NCBI RefSeq assembly: GCF_000829435.1
Contig: NZ_JXRP01000009.1
Span: 1-64,000, forward strand
Length of the DNA: 64,000 bases
Source: Jeotgalibacillus soli
GTDB lineage: Bacteria > Bacillota > Bacilli > Bacillales > Jeotgalibacillaceae
Reading direction: 5' to 3'
The notes under the pieces were generated by a model. That model searched no databases. It saw only the letters and a program-made list of their open reading frames with translations, and was not told the origin of the DNA. Positions 11,945-22,669 of the stretch are shown piece by piece; the first letter of the stretch is position 1; each line of letters opens with the position of its first letter. A program made the translations under genes and the position numbers.

Positions 11945-12727
11945 GTGAAAAAACGAATATTACCCCTCATGTTAATTGTGGGGCTAGTAACCCTTTTAAC
12001 TGGATGTATGGAAATTAATCAGCCGATCACATCCGATAGTGAAGGGATATGGAATAAGTATTTTGTTTATCCATTGTCATGGCTTATTACGTCATTTGCT
12101 GGATGGACAGGAGGCAGCTTTGGTCTTGGAATTGTTATCGTGACCCTTCTGATCCGTTTTGTTCTACTGCCATTGATGATTAAACAAACAAAAAACACAA
12201 AAAGAATGCAGGAAATTCAGCCAGAAATGTTGAAGTTACGAGAAAAGTATTCTTCAAAGGATGCACAGACGCAGCAAACGCTTCAAAAGGAAACAATGGC
12301 TATGTTCCAAAAACATGGTGTAAATCCTTTAGCTGGTTGTTTTCCTTTATTGGTGCAAATGCCAATTCTGATTGCGTTCTATCACGCGATTGTCAGAACC
12401 ACTGAAATTGCTAACCATAGCTTCCTTTGGTTTGATCTTGGAGAACGAGATCCTTTCTTTATCCTACCGCTTGTAGCAGGAATCACTACATACCTGCAAC
12501 AAAAATTCATGATGGCAGGAAATCCAGCTGGAATGAATCCACAATTGCAAATTATGCTGTATTTAATGCCAGTTATGATCGTTATTTTTGCGATCTCTTT
12601 CCCTTCTGCACTATCTCTATATTGGGTAGTCGGAAATATCTTTATGATCGTCCAAACGTTGATTATTAATGGAACAGGCAAAAAGCCCGAAGGTTCTGTA
12701 CAACCGACAGGAGGAGCCAAAAAGTGA
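11945..12727 (+). CDS. yidC: membrane protein insertase YidC (SpoIIIJ type)
   Basis: Inserts and folds membrane proteins with or without SecYEG. From the GTG at 11945 (GGAGG 9 bp upstream) the product is 260 aa with a lipoprotein signal peptide and the lipobox LLTGC. About five membrane segments follow, including the family's conserved Arg in [23 protein letters not shown] longer frame to 11834 is not credible because it precedes the signal peptide. The stop overlaps the jag start by four bases, which indicates translational coupling. Confidence 0.95.
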   Translation: MKKRILPLMLIVGLVTLLTGCMEINQPITSDSEGIWNKYFVYPLSWLITSFAGWTGGSFGLGIVIVTLLIRFVLLPLMIKQTKNTKRMQEIQPEMLKLREKYSSKDAQTQQTLQKETMAMFQKHGVNPLAGCFPLLVQMPILIAFYHAIVRTTEIANHSFLWFDLGERDPFFILPLVAGITTYLQQKFMMAGNPAGMNPQLQIMLYLMPVMIVIFAISFPSALSLYWVVGNIFMIVQTLIINGTGKKPEGSVQPTGGAKK

Positions 12728-13344
12728 CTGAAATTACAACCACTGGTGCTACGGTGGAAGAAGCTGTTGCAGAAGCTTTAGTTCAATTGAATATTCAAAA
12801 GGAACGAGCAGAGGTTACAGTAATTGATCCTGGAAAAAAAGGTTTTCTTGGATTGTTTGGGTCGCGTCAGGCTATAGTGAAAGTAATTAAACGAAAAGAT
12901 GCAATTGAAGAAGTAGATCAATACTTGAAGAATATTAGTCTTCATATGGGACTATCTCTTCAAACATCGGTTAAAAAAGAAGGAAAGATTGTGCATTTTC
13001 AATTAGAAAGCGACAAAATTGCTCTTTTAATCGGAAAAAGAGGACAAACACTGAATGCTCTTCAATATTTAGCGCAACTTGTTGCAAATCAGCATGCGGA
13101 ACACTATATGACCGTGATGTTAAATGCAGAACAATATCGTGAGCGCAGACAAGAAACACTTGAGCAGTTAGCGGAAAAGACGGCTGAACAAGCAGTTCGT
13201 ACTAATCGCCCAGTAAAACTTGAACCAATGCCATCTTATGAACGAAAAATTATTCATAACGTACTGTCATATAGACGTGATATTGAAACGCAATCTGAAG
13301 GTACAGAGCCGTATCGTTACCTGATCATTCAACCAAAAAAATAA
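12724..13344 (+). CDS. jag: RNA-binding protein Jag (KhpB)
   Basis: A 206-aa protein with an N-terminal Jag_N domain (residues 1-50, including KKGFLGLFG), a KH domain with [13 protein letters not shown] (about 95-140) and a C-terminal R3H domain with [10 protein letters not shown] (about 170). The family binds RNA and partners KhpA, influencing cell elongation and sporulation. The start is GTG in the overlap with yidC, with GGAGGAG upstream. Confidence 0.95.
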   Translation: MTEITTTGATVEEAVAEALVQLNIQKERAEVTVIDPGKKGFLGLFGSRQAIVKVIKRKDAIEEVDQYLKNISLHMGLSLQTSVKKEGKIVHFQLESDKIALLIGKRGQTLNALQYLAQLVANQHAEHYMTVMLNAEQYRERRQETLEQLAEKTAEQAVRTNRPVKLEPMPSYERKIIHNVLSYRRDIETQSEGTEPYRYLIIQPKK

Positions 13345-13349
13345 AAGAA

Positions 13350-13386
13350 AAAATCCTCTTGCGATCATAACAAGAGGATTTTTTCT
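13350..13386 (+). terminator. terminator after jag
   Basis: A 12-bp perfect stem (13350-13361 with 13371-13382) has flanking A and T tracts, just after the jag stop codon. It may act in both directions. Confidence 0.85.
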
Positions 13387-13390
13387 TTTA

Positions 13391-13526
13391 GGCTTTGTTT
13401 AAAGATCATTGGTGATTTTTGCACTATGTTGATTGGAGCGGAAGGGGTGAGACTCCTGAGGGAGAAGCGAGTCAAAGGGAGACCCCACAAGCGCAAAGCG
13501 AATGCCTGAAGAGGAAATCAACAGGC
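13391..13526 (+). repeat. dispersed ~135-bp intergenic element, copy 1 (full length)
   Basis: The core 13428-13526 starts GTTGATTGGAGCGG and ends AAATCAACAGGC, so its tips form a short inverted repeat (GTTGATT/AATCAAC). The 37 bp before the core are also shared with the other copies. Related copies lie at 21563-21727, 45246-45308 and 55534-55626. It has no coding capacity and belongs to a repeat type common between Bacillus genes. Confidence 0.75.
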
Positions 13527-13664
13527 GAGTGTAAAAGAGCTTTATTTTAAATTAATATTTTTCAAATATTTGTCTTTATTTATAAAAAACTGTGCATAAA
13601 AATTTTTTTCAATCATCTTCAATTTTTAAAATTTAATCACGCGCTATATAATGCCTCGGAGAAG

Positions 13665-13721
13665 TTATTCACATGTGGATAATTATAAAATGTTTTCGGC
13701 AATCCCATAAATTGTGGATAA
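13665..13721. promoter_or_regulatory. DnaA-box cluster upstream of mnmE
   Basis: Three exact matches to TTATNCACA or its complement lie at 13665-13673, 13674-13682 and 13713-13721. The first two are fused into an 18-bp inverted pair. They lie 130-190 bp before the mnmE start and about 2.6 kb outside the main origin clusters. Confidence 0.7.
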
Positions 13722-13851
13722 AACCAACTCATTTTCTTTTTTTCAGATGTGAAATGTGTTATTCTAAGAATTTAGAGGATCAAAATTATTTCCCTACATT
13801 ATAGGGTTTTATAGAGCGTTATCAAATATGGAGGAAAGAGGTGAGGTGAGA

Positions 13852-15237
13852 GTGGAGTTTGACACAATTGCAGCGATCTCGACCCCAATGGGAGAAGGTG
13901 CGATTGCCATCGTCCGATTGAGCGGAGATGAATCCTTTTCCATCGCAGATCGAGTCTTTCGAGGTATGGGAGATAAACAGCTGCAGGCTGTACCTTCCCA
14001 TACTATTCATTATGGGCATATTGTAGATCCAGCTACAGAGACGATTGTCGAAGAAGTGATGGTATCGGTAATGCGAGGACCTAAGACGTTCACAAGAGAA
14101 GACGTTATCGAGATAAACTGTCATGGAGGCCTTGTTACGGTTAACCGGGTATTGCAGCTAGTATTGCGACAGGGTGCGCGATTAGCTGAACCGGGCGAGT
14201 TTACAAAGCGGGCTTTTCTAAATGGACGTATCGATTTATCACAGGCAGAGGCAGTGATGGATTTAATTCGTGCAAAAACGGATCGTGCGATGAACGTAGC
14301 AATGGGGCAGATGGAAGGAAAGCTGTCTAAACTTGTTAAGTTGCTCCGTCAGGAGATTTTAGAGATTTTGGCGCAGGTTGAAGTGAATATTGATTATCCA
14401 GAGTATGACGATGTTGAAGAAATGACATTGAAGGTCATGATGGAAAAATCAACGTATGTTAGAGGCCAGATCGAAAAACTATTGGAAACATCTGAACAGG
14501 GGAAAATTCTGCGTGAGGGTCTTTCAACTGTTATTGTTGGTCGTCCGAATGTTGGGAAATCCTCTTTATTAAATAGTCTTGTACATGAAAATAAAGCGAT
14601 TGTTACGGATGTACCTGGGACAACGCGGGACGTTATTGAAGAGTATGTTAACGTTAGAGGAGTGCCGCTTAGACTGGTTGATACGGCTGGGATTCGCGAA
14701 ACGGAAGATATTGTAGAGAGAATTGGCGTTGAACGTTCTCGAAAGGTATTAAAGGATGCAGACCTTATCCTGCTTGTATTAAATCATTCAGAACCTCTGT
14801 TAGAAGAGGATCGCCGCCTGTTTGAAACGGTGAACGGAATGGATGTTATTGTAATTGTGAATAAGACAGACCTTGAACGGGTTATTGATATGAAGGAAGT
14901 ACAGGAATTGTCGGCTCAGCATCGTCTTGTTACCACCTCATTACTGAAGGAACAAGGGGTAGATGAGCTTGAGGAAGCAATTGCTTCGCTGTTTTTCGAA
15001 GGATCACTAGAGGCTGGAGATATGACCTATGTGTCAAACAGCCGCCACATTGCATTATTGCACCTAGCGCTCCAAGCGATAGAAGAAGCAATTCAGGGAG
15101 CAGAAATAGGTACACCAGTAGATATGGTACAAATTGATTTAAGAAGAACATGGGAGATCCTCGGTGAAATTATAGGGGATACAGTTCAAGAAAGTTTGAT
15201 CGATCAGTTGTTTTCACAATTCTGCCTTGGGAAATAA
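13852..15237 (+). CDS. mnmE: tRNA modification GTPase MnmE
   Basis: With MnmG it places the carboxymethylaminomethyl group on U34 of certain tRNAs. It has an N-terminal formyl-THF binding domain, a central G domain with [13 protein letters not shown] and NKTD, and the C-terminal CLGK whose Cys is functionally important. GTG 13852 gives 461 aa starting [16 protein letters not shown], close to the usual 459; an upstream ATG at 13828 would overlap the ribosome-binding stretch. It is followed by mnmG after 27 bp. Confidence 0.97.
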   Translation: MEFDTIAAISTPMGEGAIAIVRLSGDESFSIADRVFRGMGDKQLQAVPSHTIHYGHIVDPATETIVEEVMVSVMRGPKTFTREDVIEINCHGGLVTVNRVLQLVLRQGARLAEPGEFTKRAFLNGRIDLSQAEAVMDLIRAKTDRAMNVAMGQMEGKLSKLVKLLRQEILEILAQVEVNIDYPEYDDVEEMTLKVMMEKSTYVRGQIEKLLETSEQGKILREGLSTVIVGRPNVGKSSLLNSLVHENKAIVTDVPGTTRDVIEEYVNVRGVPLRLVDTAGIRETEDIVERIGVERSRKVLKDADLILLVLNHSEPLLEEDRRLFETVNGMDVIVIVNKTDLERVIDMKEVQELSAQHRLVTTSLLKEQGVDELEEAIASLFFEGSLEAGDMTYVSNSRHIALLHLALQAIEEAIQGAEIGTPVDMVQIDLRRTWEILGEIIGDTVQESLIDQLFSQFCLGK

Positions 15238-15264
15238 AGAAATTGAAGAAAGAAGGAATGCATC

Positions 15265-17157
15265 GTGATAAAATTTGAGGCAGGTTCTTATGATGTAATT
15301 GTGATTGGTGCTGGACATGCAGGAGTAGAAGCAGGACTTGCTGCTGCTCGTATGGGAGCCAAAACATTAATGTTAACGATTAATTTAGATATGGTGGCAT
15401 TTATGCCATGTAACCCTTCTGTAGGCGGACCGGCTAAAGGGATTGTTGTTAGAGAAATAGACGCATTGGGCGGCCAAATGGGCCGTACAATTGATAAAAC
15501 CCATATTCAAATGCGTATGCTTAATACAGGAAAAGGACCTGCTGTCCGTGCGCTTCGTGCACAAGCTGATAAAGTTTTATACCAGCAGGATATGAAAGAA
15601 ACAATTGAAAATGAACCAAATATCACACTTCTGCAGGGAATGGTAGAAGAATTGATTATTGAAGATGGCGAATGTAAAGGTGTTATTACCAAAACAGGAG
15701 CTGCCTTCCGCTCGAAAACGACAATTATTACGACAGGTACATTCCTTCGCGGGGAAATCATTATTGGGGATTTAAAATACTCCAGCGGACCAAATAATCA
15801 ACAGGCTTCAATTGGTCTTGCTGAGCATTTACGTAAGCTTGGTTTTGATATTGTACGCTTTAAAACGGGTACGCCGCCTCGAGTAAATAGTCAAACCATT
15901 GACTATACCAAGACGGAAATTCAGCCTGGTGACGATGTACCACATGCCTTTAGCTATGAAACAACACAATATATTACAGATCAGCTTCCATGCTGGCTAA
16001 CCTATACAAATGAAGAAACTCATACAATAATTGACGAAAATTTACACCGTTCTGCCATGTATTCAGGTATGATTAAAGGAACAGGTCCCAGGTATTGTCC
16101 ATCAATTGAAGATAAGGTTGTACGTTTTAACGATAAGCCGCGTCATCAGATCTTTTTGGAGCCAGAAGGACGTAATACGAAAGAGGTCTATGTACAAGGT
16201 CTTTCAACAAGTTTGCCAGAAGATGTACAGCAAAAAATACTAGAATCGATTCCAGGTCTTGAAAAAGCACAAATGATGCGTGCTGGGTATGCTATTGAAT
16301 ACGATGCAATCGTACCAACACAGCTATGGCCTACGTTAGAAACAAAAAAAATTCCGAATCTCTATACAGCAGGTCAAATTAATGGAACCTCAGGATATGA
16401 AGAAGCAGCCGGTCAAGGATTAATGGCCGGAATCAACGCGGCTCGCCGTGCTTTTAAGAAAGAAGAGGTCATTTTAAGCCGTTCAGATGCTTATATTGGT
16501 GTTTTAATAGATGATTTGGTGACAAAGGGAACGAATGAGCCATATCGTTTACTCACATCCCGTGCGGAGTATCGTTTATTGTTACGTCACGATAATGCAG
16601 ACCTTCGCTTAACCGATATTGGACACAATATTGGGTTAATACGAGATGAACGTCATGCACGTTTTGTAAAGAAAAAAGAATTGATTGATGCTGAGTTAAA
16701 ACGTCTGCACGCAGTCATCATCAAACCGGATGAGAAAGCACAAGCATTGCTGGAAAGCATAGGGAGCAGTATTTTAAAGGACGGTATTCGTGGAACAGAC
16801 CTTTTAAGACGACCTGAAATCACGTACAATCATATTAAAGAGCTAGCTCCTTCAGGACTTGAGCTATCTTTGGATGTAGAAGAACAAGTAGAAATTCATA
16901 TCAAATATGAAGGTTATATCGAAAAATCACTTCAGCAAGTTGGTAAATTGAAAAAAATGGAAAACAAAAAGATTCCGGATGGCATTGATTATCATGCGAT
17001 TACAGGTCTTGCGAGCGAAGCGCGTCAAAAGCTGAACCAAGTACGCCCGCTTTCCATTGCACAAGCATCCCGAATCTCCGGGGTTAATCCATCTGATATC
17101 TCGATTTTACTCGTTTATATAGAGCAAGGACGTATAGCAAAAGTATCAGGTGAATGA
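15265..17157 (+). CDS. mnmG: tRNA uridine-5-carboxymethylaminomethyl synthesis enzyme MnmG
   Basis: FAD-dependent partner of MnmE in wobble-uridine modification. The FAD-binding motif [12 protein letters not shown] is near residue 13, and the GidA signatures [11 protein letters not shown] and [12 protein letters not shown] are present. At 630 aa the length is typical. The start is GTG with AGAAGGA upstream. It forms an operon with mnmE and rsmG. Confidence 0.98.
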   Translation: MIKFEAGSYDVIVIGAGHAGVEAGLAAARMGAKTLMLTINLDMVAFMPCNPSVGGPAKGIVVREIDALGGQMGRTIDKTHIQMRMLNTGKGPAVRALRAQADKVLYQQDMKETIENEPNITLLQGMVEELIIEDGECKGVITKTGAAFRSKTTIITTGTFLRGEIIIGDLKYSSGPNNQQASIGLAEHLRKLGFDIVRFKTGTPPRVNSQTIDYTKTEIQPGDDVPHAFSYETTQYITDQLPCWLTYTNEETHTIIDENLHRSAMYSGMIKGTGPRYCPSIEDKVVRFNDKPRHQIFLEPEGRNTKEVYVQGLSTSLPEDVQQKILESIPGLEKAQMMRAGYAIEYDAIVPTQLWPTLETKKIPNLYTAGQINGTSGYEEAAGQGLMAGINAARRAFKKEEVILSRSDAYIGVLIDDLVTKGTNEPYRLLTSRAEYRLLLRHDNADLRLTDIGHNIGLIRDERHARFVKKKELIDAELKRLHAVIIKPDEKAQALLESIGSSILKDGIRGTDLLRRPEITYNHIKELAPSGLELSLDVEEQVEIHIKYEGYIEKSLQQVGKLKKMENKKIPDGIDYHAITGLASEARQKLNQVRPLSIAQASRISGVNPSDISILLVYIEQGRIAKVSGE

Positions 17158-17174
17158 GGTAAAGGAGACCATTT

Positions 17175-17888
17175 ATGAATGTTGAGCAATTTCAACGGCT
17201 GTTAAAAGAGAATGGCATTGAGCTTTCTCAAAAACAGCTCGATCAATTTGAACGATACTATGAATTGCTTGTTGAATGGAACGAAAAAATGAATTTAACC
17301 GCTATTACAGATCGTGAAGAAGTCTATTTAAAGCACTTTTATGACTCCATCACAGCAAGCTTTTTCATGGACTTAACACAACCGCTGACCATCTGTGATG
17401 TTGGAGCAGGAGCCGGATTTCCGAGCATTCCATTAAAAATTTGTTTTCCGCATCTTGAGGTTTCAATCGTTGATTCCTTGAATAAACGAATTACGTTCCT
17501 TAACCATTTAGCGGAAGAGCTTAAACTAGAAAATGTTCATTTTCACCATGATCGAGCAGAAACGTTTGGACAAAATAAAAGTTATCGGGAGTCCTATGAC
17601 CTCGTTACTGCAAGGGCAGTTGCAAGACTTTCTGTTTTATCAGAGCTATGTATGCCGCTTGTAAAGAAAAATGGACAATTTGCAGCGATGAAAGCAGCTA
17701 GTGCTTCCGAAGAGATGACCGATGCAAAAAAAGCCATAAAAATACTAGGTGGAGAGGTTCGAGAGGTTCATACTTTTGAACTTCCCGTTGAGCATAGTGA
17801 ACGTTCAATCATCGTGATTCAGAAATCATCCTCGACGCCAAAAAAATACCCACGCAAGCCAGGGACTCCTAATAAGTCCCCCATGTAA
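17175..17888 (+). CDS. rsmG: 16S rRNA (guanine527-N7)-methyltransferase RsmG
   Basis: SAM-dependent methyltransferase for G527 of 16S rRNA; loss is known to give low-level streptomycin resistance. The SAM motif [15 protein letters not shown] lies near residue 75. The length of 237 aa is standard. AAAGGAGA precedes the ATG, 17 bp after mnmG. It is the last gene of the mnmEG-rsmG run, before a parS palindrome. Confidence 0.97.
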   Translation: MNVEQFQRLLKENGIELSQKQLDQFERYYELLVEWNEKMNLTAITDREEVYLKHFYDSITASFFMDLTQPLTICDVGAGAGFPSIPLKICFPHLEVSIVDSLNKRITFLNHLAEELKLENVHFHHDRAETFGQNKSYRESYDLVTARAVARLSVLSELCMPLVKKNGQFAAMKAASASEEMTDAKKAIKILGGEVREVHTFELPVEHSERSIIVIQKSSSTPKKYPRKPGTPNKSPM

Positions 17889-17899
17889 GGGGAAAAATT

Positions 17900-17929
17900 C
17901 TATCTATGTTTCACGTGAAACATAGATAG
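17900..17929. promoter_or_regulatory. parS site between rsmG and noc
   Basis: A perfect 16-bp parS, TGTTTCACGTGAAACA (17907-17922), is embedded in a 30-bp perfect palindrome. ParB should load here, as in other Bacillus genomes where parS sites cluster around oriC. Confidence 0.93.
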
Positions 17930-17976
17930 GGGTTTGGCAATAGAGGATGCGAGTTTCTTAAAGGTGGTGTGTCTTG

Positions 17977-18828
17977 ATGAAGACTCCGTTTTCACGGATC
18001 TTTGGCCTTGGCGAAAAGGATGAACCAATAAATTCAGAAGCCTTGGAAGAAAAAGAAGAAGTTAGACAAATCGATATTCATCTAATCTTACCAAACCGTT
18101 TTCAGCCGAGAACAATATTTGATGATGAAAAAATAGAAGAGCTAGCTAGAACGATTCATACGCACGGCATTATTCAACCGATTGTTGTCCGTGAAAGTGG
18201 AGAAAAGCAGTTTGAGATTATTGCAGGAGAACGAAGATGGCGCGCAATGAAATCACTTGGCTGGGAGAAGGTACCAGCGATTGTGAAGAATTTAAGCGAC
18301 ACCGAGACCGCTTCTGTGGCTCTTATTGAAAATTTGCAGCGGGAAGAACTCTCACCAATAGAAGAAGCGATGGCATATCAAAAGCTGCTTGATCTTCATC
18401 ATTTAACACAAGAAGCACTTGCTCAACGTCTTGGTAAAGGACAATCCACTGTAGCAAACAAGCTGCGCTTATTAAAGCTTCCAGAGCGTGTACAGGAAAT
18501 ACTTATTCAAAAACAAATAACAGAGCGACATGCAAGGGCATTGATGCCGCTTAAAAATGAAGATCTTCAAGTAAAGCTATTAGAAGAAATTATTGAACGA
18601 CAGCTTAACGTAAAACAAACAGAAGAGCGTGTTCAAAAATTGCTTGAAGGGCCTGAAAAGAAGAGTCAGCCAAGAAAGCGGGCATTTAATAAAGATGTGC
18701 GAATCGCGGTGAATACTATTCGTCAATCTTTATCAATGATCTCTGATTCCGGTATGAAGCTTGATTCCGAAGAGCAAGAATTCGATGACTATTATCAAAT
18801 TACAATTAAACTACCAAAGAAAAAATAA
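17977..18828 (+). CDS. noc: nucleoid occlusion protein Noc
   Basis: ParB-family DNA-binding protein that keeps FtsZ from assembling over the nucleoid. The N-terminus [15 protein letters not shown] is the Noc membrane-binding helix, followed by the ParB CTPase motifs GERRWRA and [14 protein letters not shown] and a helix-turn-helix (about 130-180). ATG 17977 gives 283 aa with AAGGTGG upstream; a TTG one codon earlier is possible. The position between rsmG and parA separates it from the true ParB. Confidence 0.95.
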   Translation: MKTPFSRIFGLGEKDEPINSEALEEKEEVRQIDIHLILPNRFQPRTIFDDEKIEELARTIHTHGIIQPIVVRESGEKQFEIIAGERRWRAMKSLGWEKVPAIVKNLSDTETASVALIENLQREELSPIEEAMAYQKLLDLHHLTQEALAQRLGKGQSTVANKLRLLKLPERVQEILIQKQITERHARALMPLKNEDLQVKLLEEIIERQLNVKQTEERVQKLLEGPEKKSQPRKRAFNKDVRIAVNTIRQSLSMISDSGMKLDSEEQEFDDYYQITIKLPKKK

Positions 18829-18840
18829 TAGTAAAAGAAC

Positions 18841-18880
18841 AGGTGAGAAGCGGGTTATCATGCGTTTCTCACCTTTTTCT
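18841..18880 (+). terminator. terminator after noc
   Basis: A 9-bp stem, AGGTGAGAA with TTCTCACCT, is followed by TTTTTCT. Confidence 0.8.
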
Positions 18881-19030
18881 ATGGTTTGATAACCTTTCAA
18901 GTTCGAATTCTGTTAAAATAAGAACAAGCAGTGTCAATACAATGTAAAAAGGTTTGTCCAGGTGTTTACGCTACAGGACATAACGCTTCAAATACGTTTG
19001 TTGCTTGACACATAAGGATAGGTGAAAGAC

Positions 19031-19792
19031 ATGGGAAAAATCATAGCGATTACGAATCAAAAAGGGGGGGTCGGCAAAACCACTACCTCAGTCAATTTAA
19101 GTGCATGTCTTGCATACCTTGGCAAAAAAGTACTGCTGGTTGATATCGATCCGCAAGGAAATGCATCCAGCGGTGTTGGAATTAACAAAGGTGATGTCGA
19201 GCAGTGCATATATGACATTTTAGTTGATGATGTTGATATTCGATTAACCATTAAAGAAACAACTGTTGAAAACCTTTCGATCATTCCAGCTACAATATCA
19301 CTTGCAGGGGCAGAAATTGAGCTAGTTTCGACAATTTCAAGAGAGGTTAGGTTAAAAAAAGCCCTTCAAGATATTCAAGACCAATATGATTTTATTATTA
19401 TTGATTGTCCTCCGTCACTCGGTTTATTAACGATCAATGCTTTAACTGCATCAGATTCATTGATTATTCCTGTACAATGCGAATACTATGCATTGGAAGG
19501 GTTAAGTCAGCTTTTGAGCACCGTGCGCCTTGTTCAAAAGCATTTGAATAACCGTTTATTGATCGATGGGGTTCTTCTTACGATGTTGGATGCAAGAACG
19601 AACTTAGGTATTCAAGTTATTGAAGAAGTGAAAAAATACTTCCAAGATAAAGTTTACAGCACGATTATTCCGCGTAATGTTCGTCTCAGTGAAGCACCGA
19701 GTCATGGATTACCAGTTATCCTCTATGATCCGAAATCAAGAGGTGCTGAGGTCTATCTTGATCTGGCGAAGGAAGTGATTAAAAATGGCTAA
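19031..19792 (+). CDS. parA: chromosome partitioning ATPase ParA (Soj)
   Basis: Deviant Walker-type ATPase that, with ParB, segregates origins and modulates DnaA. KGGVGKTTTSVNLS is at residue 10 and DCPPSLGLLT near 125. ATG 19031 gives 253 aa, the exact Soj length, with AGGTG 6 bp upstream; a GTG at 19022 is less likely. Its 3' end overlaps parB by 8 bp. Confidence 0.97.
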   Translation: MGKIIAITNQKGGVGKTTTSVNLSACLAYLGKKVLLVDIDPQGNASSGVGINKGDVEQCIYDILVDDVDIRLTIKETTVENLSIIPATISLAGAEIELVSTISREVRLKKALQDIQDQYDFIIIDCPPSLGLLTINALTASDSLIIPVQCEYYALEGLSQLLSTVRLVQKHLNNRLLIDGVLLTMLDARTNLGIQVIEEVKKYFQDKVYSTIIPRNVRLSEAPSHGLPVILYDPKSRGAEVYLDLAKEVIKNG

Positions 19793-20624
19793 AGGATTAG
19801 GAAAAGGCATTAATGCATTATTTCCAGAGGTGTCGCAATCCATGGATGAACAGGTACAAGAGCTTTCGCTCAAAGATCTTCGCCCTAATCCCTATCAACC
19901 GCGGAAGTTATTTCAGCCGGAAGCAATTGAAGAATTGAAAAAATCAATACAGCAACATGGTATTTTGCAGCCAATCATTGTCAGAAAAAGTATTAAAGGA
20001 TTTGAGATCGTTGTTGGAGAGCGTCGATACCGTGCGGCAAAGGAAGCAAAATTACAGCATGTCCCAGCTGTTGTTAGAGAATTGTCGGACCAGCAAATGA
20101 TGGAGCTGGCAGTACTTGAAAATTTACAGCGCGAGGATTTAACACCGATTGAAGAAGCAAAAGCTTACGAAACACTAATGAGCAATCTTAATGTTACACA
20201 AGACCATCTTGCGAAAACGCTAGGGAAAAGCCGTCCACACATAGCAAATCATGTGCGATTACTGACATTGCCTGAGCCAATCCAAGAGCTTATTACTGAA
20301 GGTGCCCTAACTATGGGACATGGACGTACTTTATTAGGATTAAAGAAGAAATCACTGTTGTCTGAAGTTGTTGAGATGGTTATAACAGAAAATATGAATG
20401 TACGTCAGCTCGAGAACTATGTTCAGCAGCTAAATGAAAATGTTTCACGTGAAACAAAAAAGAAACCATTAACTCAAAACCTCTATTTAAAAGAACAAGA
20501 GAACTTGTTAAGAGAACGTTTTGGTACCGGTGTTGCCATTAAAAAGGGACAGAAAAAGGGGAAAATTGAAATCGAATTTATGACTGATGAGGATTTAGAG
20601 CGTATTCTAGATCTTCTTCAGTAA
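19785..20624 (+). CDS. parB: chromosome partitioning protein ParB (Spo0J)
   Basis: CTP-dependent DNA clamp that loads at parS and recruits condensin. The N-terminus MAKGLGKGINALFP is the ParA-activating peptide. The CTPase motifs GERRYRAAKEA and ENLQREDLTPIEEA and a helix-turn-helix around 140-175 follow, then a C-terminal dimerisation domain. It is 279 aa and translationally coupled to parA. A parS site lies inside the gene. Confidence 0.97.
   Translation: MAKGLGKGINALFPEVSQSMDEQVQELSLKDLRPNPYQPRKLFQPEAIEELKKSIQQHGILQPIIVRKSIKGFEIVVGERRYRAAKEAKLQHVPAVVRELSDQQMMELAVLENLQREDLTPIEEAKAYETLMSNLNVTQDHLAKTLGKSRPHIANHVRLLTLPEPIQELITEGALTMGHGRTLLGLKKKSLLSEVVEMVITENMNVRQLENYVQQLNENVSRETKKKPLTQNLYLKEQENLLRERFGTGVAIKKGQKKGKIEIEFMTDEDLERILDLLQ
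20441..20456. promoter_or_regulatory. parS site inside parB
   Basis: A perfect TGTTTCACGTGAAACA lies within the parB coding region, where it encodes part of NVSRET (near residue 219). An internal parS in spo0J is known in B. subtilis. Confidence 0.95.
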
Positions 20625-20643
20625 AACAATCAAAAGACGAAAT

Positions 20644-20687
20644 AAAACACGATCTAGTTGCACAATGTGCCTTTAGGTCGTGTTTTA
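20644..20687 (+). terminator. hairpin after parB
   Basis: A 13-bp stem with one G-U pair pairs AAAACACGATCTA with TAGGTCGTGTTTT. An inner GCAC-AAT-GTGC hairpin lies in the loop. Confidence 0.6.
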
Positions 20688-20729
20688 CTGCTGATGCACA
20701 GCGTTATTTGGACGAAAGAGGTTGCTTAT

Positions 20730-21431
20730 ATGGTGCTTTTAGGAACAATCGTCAATGGACTCTTAATTATTTTTGGTACTTTAATTGGAAAATGGCTGCA
20801 TCGTATCCCTGAAAGGATGAAAACAACTGTGATGTCTGCTATTGGACTAGCCGTTGTTGTGTTAGGACTGCAAATGGGGCTGCAAAGTGAAAATTTTCTT
20901 ATTGTGATTATCAGCTTGGTTCTAGGTGCAGTATTAGGTGAATGGATTGGGCTTGATCATAAGTTAAATCAAGTTGGTCAGTGGCTTGAGAATAAAATCG
21001 GAAAAAATTCAGAGACAAGCATCTCTCAGGGGTTTGTCACTGCTACATTAATCTTTGTGATTGGAGCAATGGCGGTGATTGGGGCTCTGGACAGCGGTAT
21101 ACGCGGAGATCACTCGGTACTCTATACAAAAGCGATCATTGATGGATTTACTTCCATTATATTAGCCTCAACTCTTGGAATAGGTGTTATGTTTTCAGCA
21201 ATTCCCGTTGTGTTCTATCAAGGACTAATAGCATTATTTGCGACTCAGATTGATCTTATCGTACCAGCTGCTTTAATGGATCAATTTATCATTGAAATGA
21301 CGGCTACAGGAGGCGTAATGATCTTTGCCATTGGATTAAATCTGGCAGGATTAACAACCATTCGCGTGGCAAATTTGCTGCCGGGCATTGTCGTAGTGGC
21401 AGCAATTGTAACACTGCTTTATTATATCTAA
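20730..21431 (+). CDS. DUF554 family membrane protein
   Basis: A hydrophobic 233-aa protein with about seven predicted membrane segments and the DUF554 pattern GTIVNGLLIIFGTLIGKWL at its start and GAVLGEWIGLD in the middle. The family's function is unknown. ATG 20730 is preceded by AGAGG; a longer frame to 20658 would run through the hairpin and is unlikely. The gene stands alone after parB. Confidence 0.85.
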   Translation: MVLLGTIVNGLLIIFGTLIGKWLHRIPERMKTTVMSAIGLAVVVLGLQMGLQSENFLIVIISLVLGAVLGEWIGLDHKLNQVGQWLENKIGKNSETSISQGFVTATLIFVIGAMAVIGALDSGIRGDHSVLYTKAIIDGFTSIILASTLGIGVMFSAIPVVFYQGLIALFATQIDLIVPAALMDQFIIEMTATGGVMIFAIGLNLAGLTTIRVANLLPGIVVVAAIVTLLYYI

Positions 21432-21562
21432 TAAAATTAGTATTTTAATAGAAATTTCATTCACGTATCATTAACTTAAGTATATGTTATATATTTACGT
21501 TTTATTATTTTTTAATATTGTGAATGCCCCTCCCTTTTTATTACAAAGATTCAGTCTAAGTT

Positions 21563-21727
21563 GCCTGTTGATTACCGCTTCAGGCGCTCGCTTTCCGTGG
21601 GCGGTCCGACGTTCCTCGGTGCTATGCGCCTGTGGGGTCTCCCTTTGACTCGTTTTTCCTACAGGAGTCTCACGTATCCGCCCCAATCAACATAATGCCA
21701 AAATAAAAAATGATCCTTAACATAGCC
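21563..21727 (-). repeat. dispersed ~135-bp intergenic element, copy 2
   Basis: An inverted copy of the element at 13391-13526, with both ends intact (GCCTGTTGATT on the left, CCCCAATCAACATAATGCC on the right) and a somewhat longer interior. It fills most of the gap between the convergent DUF554 and yyaC genes. Confidence 0.75.
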
Positions 21728-21867
21728 AGTAAAAAATAGTTATAGAGCCTTTAAAAAATGCTTACGCAAGTTAATTTTAGAATATACAGATCAAAAGAGC
21801 GTTATTAAAAAGCCCTTTTGAATTTAAGAAAAAGTTAATCAATCATATAGTACAGCTACATTTTATC

Positions 21868-22440
21868 TTAAATTTTATTCCTATAAAGAATATTAGAATA
21901 ATGAATTATATCTGTAATAATGGAAGCCATTTCCGTCACTAAATATAGACGTGTGTTCTGAAGCATTGCCATTTCCATAAAGCCGCCAACGTTTACGATT
22001 CCCATAATATGAATGTTCCCTACGTCGGGCAGTTTTTTATTCACGCCTGCTCCAGGTCGGATCGGCCCATCTCCAACTTCGATAAAACCAACATTTCGAT
22101 ATTGACCAAGACATGCGTCAATTCCAATAATAAATGCGTCAGGATAAAATTCGTAGATGGTCGTCATCGTTTGCTCTAGATTCAATGCGTGTACCGGCTC
22201 CTTCAATGTGCCGTATAAGTGAAAATGAGGAAGGTTTCGTTTTTGTAGATTACTGCCGATTAATGGGCCAAGTGAATCACCTGTAGAACGATCACTCCCG
22301 ACACAGACAAATACAATAGGACAAGAATCCGTTGGATAGCGGGTTACTAACTCCTTGGACAGACGATGTGAGGTTAATGGATCTTCAATATGACTTCTGC
22401 ATGTAGTAGGTGTATATTGATGAGACATCGATGGCAGCAT
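21868..22440 (-). CDS. yyaC: sporulation protein YyaC (DUF1256)
   Basis: A member of the YyaC family, restricted to endospore formers and related in fold to the germination protease Gpr. The core FVCVGSDRSTGDSLGPLIG and the downstream GIDACLG and GVNKKLPDVG segments are clear. It is 190 aa. AAGGAG lies 11 bp before ATG 22440. It is convergent with the DUF554 gene, and its neighbourhood (parB, mscS, ychF) matches Bacillus. It supports a spore-forming host. Confidence 0.9.
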   Translation of the reverse strand: MLPSMSHQYTPTTCRSHIEDPLTSHRLSKELVTRYPTDSCPIVFVCVGSDRSTGDSLGPLIGSNLQKRNLPHFHLYGTLKEPVHALNLEQTMTTIYEFYPDAFIIGIDACLGQYRNVGFIEVGDGPIRPGAGVNKKLPDVGNIHIMGIVNVGGFMEMAMLQNTRLYLVTEMASIITDIIHYSNILYRNKI

Positions 22441-22669
22441 AATGGCGTTTGCTCCTTCACTGTGTAGTGAAAATCATTATTGATCAATAAGCAAATATTT
22501 AATCACCTGACGTTCATTATATAATATCTATCGTTCTTTTTAAAGAACAATCATTTAATTTGTGTTTCTGAGGTTTTATTAATTCTTTTATGTTGGTTAA
22601 ATTGATAAAATAGACGATAACGTATGAACGACTTATTATATATGAAAAGAAAGAGGAGTTGCAGCATAC

